Of a stretch of 64,000 bases of DNA, positions 40,272-49,946 are shown piece after piece. The translations under genes were made by a program, and so were the position numbers. Source of the DNA: Roseiarcus sp963829505. GTDB taxonomy: Bacteria; Pseudomonadota; Alphaproteobacteria; Rhizobiales; Beijerinckiaceae. The notes below the pieces were generated by a model. The model saw nothing but the letters and a program-made list of their open reading frames with translations, ran no database searches and was not told the origin of the DNA. Position 1 is the stretch's first letter. Each line of letters opens with the position of its first letter. Location of the stretch: NCBI GenBank assembly GCA_963829505.1, contig CAWHIL010000003.1, forward strand, positions 1,364,001-1,428,000, written 5' to 3'.

Positions 40272-42239
40272 ATGCCTTTCAGCAACCATCTTCAGACGAC
40301 AGCGTTGGGACTCGTATTCGCGTCATTGACCTTGGCGGCGCCGATCCAGGCGCAGACGCTATCGCCGCAGGCGGCTCAGGATCTGGCGCGGGTATTTGCG
40401 CCGCCGTCGTTTCAGTCCCAGCGCTTCAGCAACGCCATCAGCCTCGAATCGTTTCGGTTCGACGCGACTCACGCCACTCCGGGCGTTGCGCCGGTCAATC
40501 CCACCTGTATCCTTCCGAATGTCGGGAAGAGCGCCGCGGCGCCCACGACGCCTCGCGACGTCTTCAGCGAGTGGCATTGTTTGGCGTTGAACCTTCTCGC
40601 TGTCGATCACATACCGAAATTCGATTCGGCTGGCGTTCCGATCCACTATCAGGAATTTGGCCCGCACCGATCAAGCTACGCAATGGCCATGCTCCACCTC
40701 GCAATGTTTGAGGTGGCGAACGCCTTCGCCGCCCAGAAGGCGGCGGCGCAACCGGCCCCCGACGCTCTGAAGCACGTCTATCCCGGCTGGATAAATTCCA
40801 AATTGCCTGGCGTCCTGCTTCAAACTCCGAGCGGCGCATCGGAGTTTGCGGCGCTAATTGAAGCCGCCTACGTCATGCTTCTGCATCTCTACCCGAACTT
40901 CGATGACGACGATAATTTTGGATCGCTGAGGGATGACCATACAAATGCGTTGTCCGCCGTTGGCGCGGATCCCCATTCGGGCGACATCCCGAAAGGCAGG
41001 GCCTTCGGCGCCGCTGTCGCGAAATTGATCATCGCCCTTCGCTCGAACGACGGGACGCAGCTTGGCGAGGGCACATGGTATGCAAATTTCCAGCCCAACA
41101 ATCCGGTCCAACCCCCCGACAAGCAGACTGAATATCAGTGGGCTCCCGATCCCGTCTCCGGAATGACGACGGCTCTGGGCTTCAATTGGGGGAAGGTGAC
41201 TCCCTTCATCATCAGCACGGATACGATACCGACGGCGGACAAAATCACAATTACCGGCCCGACCGGCATTCAGACGCAGGTATACAGAAACGTCATAAAA
41301 GACTTCAAGCTCGACCCGCCGATAACTATTGGCGGCCAAAAATTTCAATCTTGGTATGACGAGGTCAAGAGTAAGGGGGCAGACGGGCGTTACAATTTGC
41401 CTGACGCTAAACATATTAAAGAGTATACTGCCGGTCAGTTTTGGTCATACGACGGAACGGCCGGGATATGCGCTCCCGTACGATTGTATAACCAAATCGC
41501 CGATACGTTACTAGTTAAATACTATAGTGATATTGTTAAGAATGCGCCCGACCTAGGCGCCGGCGACGACGACAATGACCAATACACCGTGAGTGACGTC
41601 GCTCATTATTATTACTCATTGAATATTGCGATGGTTGACGCTGGAATAGTCGCTTGGTATTATAAATATGAAGATCAATACTGGCGACCGGTCACTATGA
41701 TCAGATTCGAAGAAAGTAGGATCCACCCTATGCACCCTTCGGGCGGGTTCGGCCATGAGATGTTGCCTTGGGAACCTGTCTGGTACGCCCTTGGGGCGCA
41801 GAATACAAATTCCACCGCCGGACATAACTTGACGCCGCCTTTCCCTGCCTACCCTTCCGGCCACTCCGTCTTCGGAGGGGCGTTCTTTGAGGTCCTGACT
41901 TCGCTCTTCGGCGGCGACAACAACAAGGCTTTTGACTTCCAGTCCGACGAACTCAACGGACCACAGCGCCTCGGCGACAACGTGGACGCGTTCAACTACG
42001 TACGCTGCGCCAAGCCTACCCCGTCCGCCCCAGTTCCGGACTACGACGCACAATTGTGCGATCTGTCAGCAAACAAGCTGCGGCACTTCGATACGTTGAA
42101 GGCGGCCGAGCAGGAAAACTCCGACAGCCGCGTCTTTCTCGGAGTTCACTGGAGAGGCGACACCGACGTCGGAACGACGCTCGGAAACAAAATCGGATAT
42201 GCGATCTTCCAGATGCTCGGCGCTCCGCTTCAACCCTGA
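40272..42239 (+). CDS. Vanadium-dependent haloperoxidase / PAP2-superfamily secreted protein
   Basis: A 655-residue protein with a Sec signal peptide (about residues 1-27, ending IQAQ). The C-terminal part has the vanadate/phosphate site: YWRPVTMIR (Arg), FPAYPSGHSVFGGAFFE (Ser-Gly-His) and SRVFLGVHWRGDTDVG (Arg and His), as in vanadium chloroperoxidases and acid phosphatases. Length favours the haloperoxidase branch. The middle of the gene (41401-41700) is AT-rich, 23 to 27 G+C of 60 in the lines I counted, unlike its ends. A YYYSLNIAMVDAGIVAWYYKYED segment lies in that patch (its core reads LNIAMVDAGIVAWYYK). Whether it oxidises halides or hydrolyses phosphate esters cannot be decided here. 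Confidence 0.9.
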   Translation: MPFSNHLQTTALGLVFASLTLAAPIQAQTLSPQAAQDLARVFAPPSFQSQRFSNAISLESFRFDATHATPGVAPVNPTCILPNVGKSAAAPTTPRDVFSEWHCLALNLLAVDHIPKFDSAGVPIHYQEFGPHRSSYAMAMLHLAMFEVANAFAAQKAAAQPAPDALKHVYPGWINSKLPGVLLQTPSGASEFAALIEAAYVMLLHLYPNFDDDDNFGSLRDDHTNALSAVGADPHSGDIPKGRAFGAAVAKLIIALRSNDGTQLGEGTWYANFQPNNPVQPPDKQTEYQWAPDPVSGMTTALGFNWGKVTPFIISTDTIPTADKITITGPTGIQTQVYRNVIKDFKLDPPITIGGQKFQSWYDEVKSKGADGRYNLPDAKHIKEYTAGQFWSYDGTAGICAPVRLYNQIADTLLVKYYSDIVKNAPDLGAGDDDNDQYTVSDVAHYYYSLNIAMVDAGIVAWYYKYEDQYWRPVTMIRFEESRIHPMHPSGGFGHEMLPWEPVWYALGAQNTNSTAGHNLTPPFPAYPSGHSVFGGAFFEVLTSLFGGDNNKAFDFQSDELNGPQRLGDNVDAFNYVRCAKPTPSAPVPDYDAQLCDLSANKLRHFDTLKAAEQENSDSRVFLGVHWRGDTDVGTTLGNKIGYAIFQMLGAPLQP

Positions 42240-42643
42240 CCCGGCGGTTCCGTTCGTCGCGCGAACGGAACCTGCCTGCGGCAACGTGAAGCCGAAACGC
42301 ATGAGCGCTGCGCGAGCGCGCTCGTGTTTGCATTTTCTCTCCCCGCGAGAATCTGCCGGCGGCGCTTGACGGCGGCGGCCGGCGTCGTCCTCGTCGCCTG
42401 GGAGCACAGCGGACGCGGCGTTTCCGAACGCTCCGGCGACGCCGCAAACCTGGCCGGACGACCGGTTCGACGTCGTATGGATCCTGATGCCGCGGCCGGG
42501 CGGCTGGGGTTTTGCCAGACGCCTGAGATGCTGTTGGCGGGCGACCGGGACGCGCCATTTCCGTCTAACGCGGGCGTCGTTTGGGAACAAAACCGCGCGC
42601 CCCGCGTTTGGGCACCCGGGACTAGGACTGGGAGCGGTCGGCC
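42240..42643. other. Intergenic region with no recognised gene
   Basis: I see no convincing coding region on either strand, only shadow frames. A GGTTCCGTTCG-tcg-CGAACGGAACC inverted repeat (42246-42270) just after the haloperoxidase stop could act as a transcription terminator, although no T tract follows. Confidence 0.5.
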
Positions 42644-42829
42644 ATGCGACTTCTGATTGCGCTCATCGTCATCGTCTATCTCGTCGGCGTCGGCGTCGTG
42701 CTCGCGCCAACCGTCGAATCCGGCTGGAACAGCCAGACGGCGTCGGCCTTTGTCGACAGCATCGGCAATGCGCTGCCCGACGCGCTCGCCTGGCCCGCCC
42801 GCCTCGCCCGCGCCAACGCGAGGGTCTGA
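42644..42829 (+). CDS. Small single-span membrane protein, unknown
   Basis: A 61-residue ORF with a hydrophobic N-terminal helix (MRLLIALIVIVYLVGVGVVL) and a short polar tail. GGGAG lies about eight bases before ATG 42644. The clear topology and ribosome-binding site support a real gene, but no family is recognised and it could be a chance ORF. Confidence 0.5.
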   Translation: MRLLIALIVIVYLVGVGVVLAPTVESGWNSQTASAFVDSIGNALPDALAWPARLARANARV

Positions 42830-43278
42830 GGCGTCGGCCGTTTTGGCGCGCGCCAGGGCGCCCGCATCCGTCATCGCGACCCCGAGCGGAGCGAGCCAGA
42901 GGCCGCGCCAGGCTTCCAGACGCGCCGCACGAACCGGCGCTTGTCGGAGCCAGCGCGTGAGGATCGTCACGTCTTTCGCTCCTCGCGATGACGGATGCGT
43001 TGTAAACATCGCCGCGGAAACCTTCCCGTCCCAGGCGACATCTTCAGCTTCCGGCGGTTTTCAAGCAGACGGCCAAGAGTCTAAAAGTACTTGGGTTTAT
43101 GAATATCAAGGGCTGGCCCGGCGGTCACGATAATCCATGTCTTTTGATGAATATCGAAGTGTGACGACCGTCACTGCCTGAACAAATCAATACCGCATAC
43201 TTGCCGCATAGTTGAGGCGGAGTTTCGTTTGTCGTCCTGAACGGGCGGGTCGAGACTCACTGCGTCGAGGGTGCGGTC
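42830..43278. other. Intergenic region with no recognised gene
   Basis: No supported gene. The stretch 43080-43200 is AT-richer than its surroundings and probably holds the promoter for the downstream gene, but I could not assign -35 and -10 boxes with confidence. GTGACGACCGTCAC (43160-43173) is a near-perfect inverted repeat that might be an operator. Confidence 0.4.
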
Positions 43279-44448
43279 TTGTCCCATTCCTTCAACGTCG
43301 ACGACGTCATTCTCAATTTCGATCCCGCCGCGCCCCACCCGCGATTTCGCGCCATGGGTCTGCCGACGGAGATCCTGACCGCAGGAGCGGCGCTGCCGCA
43401 CGCAATTCCGTGGCCCGCGGGGCTCGCGCCGAAGGCCGCGCCCCTGCCGACGCCGCCGGCGGAGACGGACGACCTCAGCCGCTTCAAGGGTTACGACGCC
43501 GTCGTCGTCACCTGGACCGCAGCCGAAGCTTCGGCGATGGCGAGCCTGTTCACACCGGGATACCCCACCGCAAGCTGGTACGAATACCGGCATGGCGTCG
43601 AGGCTTACGTTCCGCTGGTCACCGGATCGGACGCGCCGTTCAATTCGCGCGACGCCGACATGGCCCGCTATTATCACAGCCTCGGCCTCTATTTTCCCTG
43701 CGCGATCGGCTCGAAGCGCGTGCTTCTCGTCAAGTCGGGACTGCATCTCGACTACGACGGCCCGGCGACGCCAGTCAGAAAGCTCATGGCCGAGATCGCC
43801 GAAGCGGTGTCGCCGCGCGTCTTCATCACGACCGGCACCGGCGGAGGCATCGGCGCCGACGTCAAGCTCGGCGACGTCGTCGTCGCAGGCACGGTGCGCT
43901 TCGACTGCAAGACGCAGTTCAAGAGCCAGCCGTGGGCTGAGGCGCGCTATACGCCCTCGCCCCTCCCCGCCGGCGCGCTCGCCGCGATGACGCCCGACCT
44001 TCTCAAGGTCAACGCGTCCGCGATCCCCGGCGCGAGGCCAATTCCGCAGATCTTCTCCGCGGCGACCGACGCCATCGTGACGACGGACTTCTTCGCCTTC
44101 GACAACTCGACCAACCATTATGGCCTCGAGGGTCTCGGCCGCGCCTGCGACATGGGCGATGCGATGGTCGCCAACGCCCTTCAGCCGATTTCGGGTCTCG
44201 CCTGGCACGCCATCCGCAACGCCTCGGACCCGCAGATCCCCGACCCTTCCAACAACATCGAAGCGGCCGCCAAACAGGCCGCCGTGATCTACGCGAAGTA
44301 CGGCGGGCTCACCACCGCCGGCAGCCTGATCGCGACCTGGGCGGTCATTCAGGCCGGCGCTGCGTCCGCCCGGCGGACGGTCGAGCCGCAGATTTCCGAG
44401 GGGTTCAAACTCGGGCGATTGGCGCCCGAACATAGCGCAAAGCGATAG
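43279..44448 (+). CDS. Nucleoside phosphorylase-like protein with added C-terminal tail
   Basis: A 389-residue protein. The middle (about residues 70-345) resembles the purine/uridine phosphorylase and MTA/SAH nucleosidase fold: DAVVVTWTAAEASAMASLF, FITTGTGGGIGADVKLGDVVVAGTVRFDC and a late DMGDAMVANAL region. No signal peptide is seen. The start is TTG 43279, preceded by GAGGG. The last 16 residues, ending GFKLGRLAPEHSAKR, match the N-terminus of the next protein (GFKLGRLARSHDPR), suggesting a shared targeting tag or a remnant of a duplicated gene. The gene is 17 bases from the next and probably co-transcribed. Enzymatic activity is unproven. Confidence 0.72.
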   Translation: MSHSFNVDDVILNFDPAAPHPRFRAMGLPTEILTAGAALPHAIPWPAGLAPKAAPLPTPPAETDDLSRFKGYDAVVVTWTAAEASAMASLFTPGYPTASWYEYRHGVEAYVPLVTGSDAPFNSRDADMARYYHSLGLYFPCAIGSKRVLLVKSGLHLDYDGPATPVRKLMAEIAEAVSPRVFITTGTGGGIGADVKLGDVVVAGTVRFDCKTQFKSQPWAEARYTPSPLPAGALAAMTPDLLKVNASAIPGARPIPQIFSAATDAIVTTDFFAFDNSTNHYGLEGLGRACDMGDAMVANALQPISGLAWHAIRNASDPQIPDPSNNIEAAAKQAAVIYAKYGGLTTAGSLIATWAVIQAGAASARRTVEPQISEGFKLGRLAPEHSAKR

Positions 44449-44465
44449 CGAAGGAGGAAGCGATT

Positions 44466-45293
44466 ATGGCACAGCATGCAACTGCCGCGCACGCGACCGC
44501 AGCCCCGAAGATGACCGGCTTCAAGCTCGGCCGTCTGGCCCGATCGCACGATCCGCGCATTCCCCATCTGAGCGCCCTGCTGGCGGGGAAGTCGCTGCCG
44601 CCGCCGCCGCCGACCGTCGACTACACCAAGGGGATGCCGGCGAACCTCGGCATGATGCTCAACAACACGCTCGGCGACTGCACATGCGCCGCCGTCTATC
44701 ACGCGCTGCAGGTCTGGAGCTTCAACGCCTCCAAGGGCAAGGCGATCGACACCGAGCCTGACGGCGACGTCGAGAAACTTTACGAGCTCGCCTGCGGCTA
44801 CAATCCGAAGCAGGGCGGCGAGGGTCCGGGCGGCAACGAGCAGCACGTGCTGACCTATCTGCTCAGGACCGGCGCGCCTTACGGGCCGAGCGGCGCGACC
44901 ACCCACAAGATCGCGGCCTTCGTCGAAGTCGATCCGCGCGTCACCGACGACGTCAAGCGGACGATCGACAATTGCGGCCTCGCCTATATCGGCTTCAACG
45001 TGCCGCAATTCATCGTCCCGCCGGGAGGCCAGCCGCCTTCGGTATGGACGGTCGAGACCAAGGAGACGAACATCGTCGGCGGACACGCGGTGGTGCTTGC
45101 CGGTTATACGGCGACCGGCGCCAGGGTGATCTCGTGGGGCCAGTACTACACCATGACCTGGCCGTTCTTCGCCAAATACGTCGACGAGGTCTACGCGATC
45201 GCCGATCCGATGTGGGTCGACGCCACCGGCAAGACGCCCGGCGGCCTGACGCTTGCCGAGCTCGAACAGCAGATGAGGGCGCTCAAAGCCTGA
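44466..45293 (+). CDS. Papain-like cysteine peptidase-fold protein
   Basis: A 275-residue protein with a papain-like pattern: Cys72 in NNTLGDCTCAAVYHALQVW, His207 in GGHAVVLAGYTATG and an Asn/Gln-type residue in ISWGQYYTMTWPFF. There is no signal peptide. The N-terminus has GFKLGRLARSHDPRIPHL and a Pro-rich stretch (LPPPPPTVDY) before the catalytic domain. AGGAGG precedes ATG 44466. It lies between a phosphorylase-like gene and a sedolisin gene. Similar stand-alone proteins occur in phages and Rhizobiales, with unknown substrate. Confidence 0.78.
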   Translation: MAQHATAAHATAAPKMTGFKLGRLARSHDPRIPHLSALLAGKSLPPPPPTVDYTKGMPANLGMMLNNTLGDCTCAAVYHALQVWSFNASKGKAIDTEPDGDVEKLYELACGYNPKQGGEGPGGNEQHVLTYLLRTGAPYGPSGATTHKIAAFVEVDPRVTDDVKRTIDNCGLAYIGFNVPQFIVPPGGQPPSVWTVETKETNIVGGHAVVLAGYTATGARVISWGQYYTMTWPFFAKYVDEVYAIADPMWVDATGKTPGGLTLAELEQQMRALKA

Positions 45294-45405
45294 CGGGGCC
45301 CGCGAAGGTCGCGCGTCGATGGATTGCGCGATCTTCCGTTGTCCGCGTCGCCTGACCCCGGAAGCAGTTCATTCCCCAAGAAATGCATTTTGAAAGGAAC
45401 CTCAG

Positions 45406-47187
45406 ATGGCCGCCACCCAGAAGCTCATTCCGATCGACGGATCGAACCGGCCCCCGGTCGCGGGCGTCAAGCTGCTGCGCAAGACCGATCCGACGAAGAC
45501 CGTCACCCTCAGCATCTATCTGCGGCGCAACCCGAACACGGCGAGCGCGGCGCAGGCGAAGATCGCGACGCTGAGCGCTCAGGCGCCGCAGGAGCGCGCC
45601 TACCTTTCCGGGGCGGGGCTCGCCGCCATGTTCGGAGCCGACCCCGAGGACGTGAAGACGGTCGCGGACTGGGCGCGGTCGGTCAAGCTCAAGGTGGTCG
45701 AAACGGACGCCGCCAAGCGCCGCGTCAAGGTCTCGGGCACGGTCGCTGCGGTCAACAAGGCCTTCGGCGTCGAGCTCAACGACTATCACAATCCGGAAGG
45801 CTACGACTATCGCGGGCGGGTCGGCGAAGTGCACGTCCCCGAGGCGCTCTACGGAATCGTCGAGAGCGTGCTCGGTCTCGATACGCGCCGCGTCGGCCGG
45901 CCCCGGCTTCGCCGCGGCAATGCGCGCGCGGTCGAATGGCGGAAGGTCGTCGCGAGCCGGGCCCGCCACGCGGCGCACGCGCAAGGGACGCCCGATCCGT
46001 GGCCGGGCACCTTCTTTCCGCCGCAGCTCGCGGCGCTCTACAATTATCCCCCGAACCTGACCGGCGCCGGTCAGAACGTCGCCATCATGTCGTTCAACGG
46101 CGCGCCGGACGGCAATCCGCATGGCGGCTACAAGCCCGCGGCGCTCACGACCTATTTCACACAGGTGCTCGGCGGCGCCGCGCCGACCTTCACCCCCGTC
46201 GTAATCATGGGGCCGGGAAACGATCCGGGACCGGACACGCAGGCTTCGGATCAGCAGGGCGACTCGACCGGCGAGGTGATGCTCGACGCCTGCGTCGTCG
46301 GTTCGGTCGCGCCCGGCGCGCACATCTTCATGTACTTCACCGAGTTCACCACCCAGGGGTGGGTCGACGCGCTGCAGGACGCGATTTCGGGCGACAACGA
46401 CATCGCCGTCATCTCGATCAGCTACGGCAATCCCGAGGACGATCCCTCGGGCGCCTGGACGGCGGCCGGCGTCCAGACCGTCAATCAGGCGTTTCAGGCC
46501 GCAATCGCCGCCGGCATCACCATCTGCTGCGCCTCCGGCGACGACGGATCGGGCGACGGGGTCGCGGACGGGGCGCATTGCGACTTCCCTGCGTCGAGCC
46601 CCTACGTGCTGGGCGTCGGGGGCACGAAGCTCGTCGCCTCGGGCGCCTCGCCGCCCGCGATCCAAACGGAGGTCGTCTGGAACGAGGTCGCGCAGGGCGA
46701 GGGCGCGGGCGGCGGAGGCGTCTCGTCGCTCTTCACCAGGCCCGCGTGGCAGGACCAGGCGAACGTGCCGGTCTCCGTCAATCCGCCGCATCAGGTCGGC
46801 CGCGGCGTGCCGGACGTCGCCGCCGACGCCGACCCTGTGTCGGGCGTCGTGGTCATGCACATCGACGGCAAGCATCTCGAGCCGATCGGCGGCACGAGCG
46901 CCTCGACGCCGCTGTGGGCGTCGCTGATCGCCCGTCTCAACCAGGGCCTCAACGCGCGCTGCGGGTTCCTCAATCCGGTGCTTTACGCCAAAGCCGCGAG
47001 CGGCGTCCTGAACGACATCACCGTCGGCAATAACGGCGACTATTCGGCTGGCCCCGGGTGGGACGCCTGCACCGGTCTCGGATCGCCGAACGGGGTCAGC
47101 CTCCTGAACGCGCTGACCAGCCCGCCCGCCGCCCGCGCCGTCGCCCCGACGGCCGCCGCGAGGGCGAAGGTGAGGGAGCACGCATAA
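45406..47187 (+). CDS. Sedolisin (S53) serine-carboxyl peptidase precursor
   Basis: A 593-residue S53 peptidase, an acid-active family (kumamolisin-like). Residues of about 20-165 are the pro-domain (VTLSIYLRRNP, YLSGAGLAAMFGA, RVKVSGTVAAVNKAFGVEL). The catalytic domain starts near 195 (FFPPQLAALYNYP) and has Glu290 and Asp294 (STGEVMLDACVVG), the oxyanion Asp in CCASGDDGSGDG and the nucleophile Ser498 in IGGTSASTPLWASL. A calcium site near the C-terminus is suggested by DITVGNNGDYSAGPGWDACTGLG (the NGDYSAGPGWD part). No Sec signal peptide is seen, so export must be unconventional or the enzyme is released otherwise. AAAGGAA precedes ATG 45406. Confidence 0.93.
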   Translation: MAATQKLIPIDGSNRPPVAGVKLLRKTDPTKTVTLSIYLRRNPNTASAAQAKIATLSAQAPQERAYLSGAGLAAMFGADPEDVKTVADWARSVKLKVVETDAAKRRVKVSGTVAAVNKAFGVELNDYHNPEGYDYRGRVGEVHVPEALYGIVESVLGLDTRRVGRPRLRRGNARAVEWRKVVASRARHAAHAQGTPDPWPGTFFPPQLAALYNYPPNLTGAGQNVAIMSFNGAPDGNPHGGYKPAALTTYFTQVLGGAAPTFTPVVIMGPGNDPGPDTQASDQQGDSTGEVMLDACVVGSVAPGAHIFMYFTEFTTQGWVDALQDAISGDNDIAVISISYGNPEDDPSGAWTAAGVQTVNQAFQAAIAAGITICCASGDDGSGDGVADGAHCDFPASSPYVLGVGGTKLVASGASPPAIQTEVVWNEVAQGEGAGGGGVSSLFTRPAWQDQANVPVSVNPPHQVGRGVPDVAADADPVSGVVVMHIDGKHLEPIGGTSASTPLWASLIARLNQGLNARCGFLNPVLYAKAASGVLNDITVGNNGDYSAGPGWDACTGLGSPNGVSLLNALTSPPAARAVAPTAAARAKVREHA

Positions 47188-47218
47188 AGGGCGCGCGCCG
47201 GGCGCGCATGTGACGGAC

Positions 47219-47246
47219 GCGATCGCCGGCTCCGGTCGGCGATCGC
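47219..47246 (+). terminator. Terminator-like hairpin after the sedolisin gene
   Basis: Perfect 10-base stem GCGATCGCCG (47219-47228) and CGGCGATCGC (47237-47246) with an 8-base loop, followed by GATTTCG. The T tract is weak, but stem strength and position fit transcription termination. Confidence 0.6.
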
Positions 47247-47289
47247 GATTTCGTGGGACGCCCCGACGTCCGCACGGGACGTAACACCG

Positions 47290-47332
47290 ACCTCGTCCTG
47301 AGGAGCCGCCGAAGGCGGCGTCTCGAAGGACG
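47290..47332. repeat. Palindromic repeat, GTCTCGAAGGACG family, half copy
   Basis: CCTCGTCCTGAGGAGC followed by GCCGAAGGCGGC and GTCTCGAAGGACG matches one half of the full elements at 35702 and 56206. The mirror half is missing. Confidence 0.75.
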
Positions 47333-47508
47333 TTTGGGCCCGGGAAAGCGTCCCCCGTCAAACGAAGCGTTCGAAGTTACGCGCGGACTGCGAGTCGGAG
47401 CGAAGGTCTTGCCCGGATGGGCGCCTCCTGCGAACAAAGGCGGCCACCGCTGCTTCATCGCCCGATTTGGCGGGCATGACAGCGTGTTCTGCTTCGAGGA
47501 GCACGACG

Positions 47509-47829
47509 ATGCCGAAGTACCTCTGTATCGGAACCTATACCCACGAAGGCGAAAAGGGCCTTCTCAAGGAGGGCGCGGCAGGCCGGCGCGCCGCGGTCGC
47601 GGAGGTCGTGGGCAGCGTCGGCGGCAAGCTCGACGCCTATTACTTCGGCCTCAGCGGCAACGACTTCTACATTGTGCTCGATCTTCCCGACCATGCCTCG
47701 GTCGTGGCGGTCGCCGCCGCCGCGGCGCGCAGCGGCGCCGTCCAGAGCACGATGACGCCGCTGATGACGGTCGAGGAGATGGACGTGGCGCTCGCCAAGA
47801 CGGTGCGCTTCCGCCCGCCGGGCGCCTGA
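47509..47829 (+). CDS. GYD-domain protein
   Basis: A 106-residue ferredoxin-like-fold protein of the GYD family: PKYLCIGTYTHEGEKGLLKEG at the N-terminus (core YLCIGTYTHEGEKGLL), GGKLDAYYFGLSGNDFYIVLDLPD in the middle and TMTPLMTVEEMDVAL near the end. The family is small, cytoplasmic and of unknown function. GAGGAG precedes ATG 47509. It is convergent with the lolD gene; the stops are 12 bases apart. Confidence 0.88.
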   Translation: MPKYLCIGTYTHEGEKGLLKEGAAGRRAAVAEVVGSVGGKLDAYYFGLSGNDFYIVLDLPDHASVVAVAAAAARSGAVQSTMTPLMTVEEMDVALAKTVRFRPPGA

Positions 47830-47841
47830 GGCGCGCGCGCC

Positions 47842-48529
<688 letters not shown>

Positions 48530-48537
<8 letters not shown>

Positions 48538-49825
48538 AGCGCAGCGCCTCGACCGGATCGAGCCTCGCCGCCCGCCACGACGGATAGATGGTCGCGGCCA
48601 GCGACAGGAAGAGCGCGAGCGCGACGACCGCGACGACGTCGTGCGTCTCGACCCGGGAGGGAAGCTGCGAGAGGAAGTAGAATTCCGACGGGAACAGGTT
48701 CTCGCCCGTCATCCAGGCGAGAAACTTGCGGATCGGCTCGACGTTGTGGGCGACGAGCAGGCCGAGCACGAGGCCGACCGCCGTTCCGACCACCCCGATG
48801 GTCGCGCCCGTGATGAGGAAGATGCGCATGACCGCGCCGCGCGTCGCCCCCATCGTGCGCAGGACCGCAATCGCGCGCGCCTTGTCCTGCACGAGCATGA
48901 TGAGGCCCGAGATGATGTTCAGCGCGGCGACGAGCATGATCAGGGTCAGGATCATGAACATGACGTTGCTCTCGGTGGCGAGCACGTCGAAGAAGCTGCG
49001 GTTGAGCTGGCGCCAGTCGGTGTCGATCATCGGGCGCTGCTGGACGGGGCCTATCTTCGCGCGCATCGCCTCCATGTCGTCGGGGTTCTTGACATAGACC
49101 TCGATCACGTTCGCCTGGCCGTCCAGGTTGAAGAACGTCTGCGCCTCGGCGAGCGGCATGAAGACGAAGCTGCCGTCGAGGGTCGACATGCCGATCTGGA
49201 AGATGGCGGCGACCGGGTAGGACTTCATGCGCGGCGTGACGCCGAACGGGGTCTCGGCGCCGTGCGGCGCGATCAGGGTGATCGAATCGCCGACCCGCGC
49301 GCCGAGCCGCTCGGCCAGCTTCTCGCCGACCGCGAGACCCGCGCCCTCGTCGAACTTGTCGAGCGAGCCTTGCGTGATGTGGCCCGTCACGCCCGGCAGG
49401 CGCTCGAGGTCCTGTTGGCGGATGCCGCGCACGAGCGCGCCGCCCGAGCCGAATTGCGTGCTGGCGAACGCCTGACCCTCGACGAGCGGCAGCGCCAGCG
49501 TCACGCCGGGGACTTTGCTCACCCGGTCGGTCACCGCCTCGTAGTCGGTCAGCGGCGTGTCGATCCCTTGCAGGAACATGTGGCCGTTGAGGCCGATCAT
49601 CTTCTCCATGAGGTCGTGGCGAAAACCGTTCATCACCGACATGACGACGATCAGCGCGGCGACGCCGAGCACGATGCCGAGGAAGGAGAAGCCAGCGATC
49701 ACCGAGATCGACTTCTGCGCGTTGCGCGCCCGCAGGTAGCGGAACGCGACCATCCATTCGAACGGCGCGAAGGGACGCGAAGCAGGCGGCGGCGCGGCGG
49801 CGGCGGTCTCTGTGGCGGCGGTCAT
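48530..49825 (-). CDS. lolC: Lipoprotein-releasing permease LolC/LolE
   Basis: A 431-residue permease of the LolC/E family: N-terminal helix (SVIAGFSFLGIVLGVAALIV) preceded by FEWMVAFRYLRARNAQ, a large periplasmic domain (about residues 75-290) and three C-terminal helices with ALNIISGLIMLVQDK and AVLRTMGATRGAVMRIF. Alphaproteobacteria often have a single permease that replaces LolC and LolE and works as a homodimer; only one is seen here. ATG 49825 is chosen over a longer frame that runs through a palindromic repeat. It precedes proS in the same direction. Confidence 0.93.
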
Positions 49826-49835
49826 GCGCGGCGCC

Positions 49836-49936
49836 CCCTCATCCGTCCGACTTCGTCGGGCACCTTCTCCCCGAGGGAGAAGGAAACGCACCCCTTCTCC
49901 CTCAGGGAGAAGGTGGCGCGAAGCGCCGGATGAGGG
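49836..49936. repeat. Palindromic intergenic repeat, CCCTCATCCG family, long copy
   Basis: Ends are exact inverted repeats CCCTCATCCG (49836-49845) and CGGATGAGGG (49927-49936). Inside are two CACCTTCTCCC/GGGAGAAGG hairpins. It fills the gap between lolC and proS and is the longest member of the family seen here. Confidence 0.8.
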
Positions 49937-49946
49937 CTCGCCGCCA

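Larger units (their letters stand above)
47188..47508. other. Intergenic region between sedolisin and GYD genes
   Basis: It holds a strong hairpin (47219-47246) and a partial copy of the GTCTCGAAGGACG repeat family (47290-47332), listed separately. I see no gene in the remainder. Confidence 0.6.

Noticed and set aside
42324..42656. 110-codon ORF in the gap after the haloperoxidase gene
   Set aside because: No ribosome-binding site, no motif and Arg/Gly-rich composition typical of spurious GC-rich frames.
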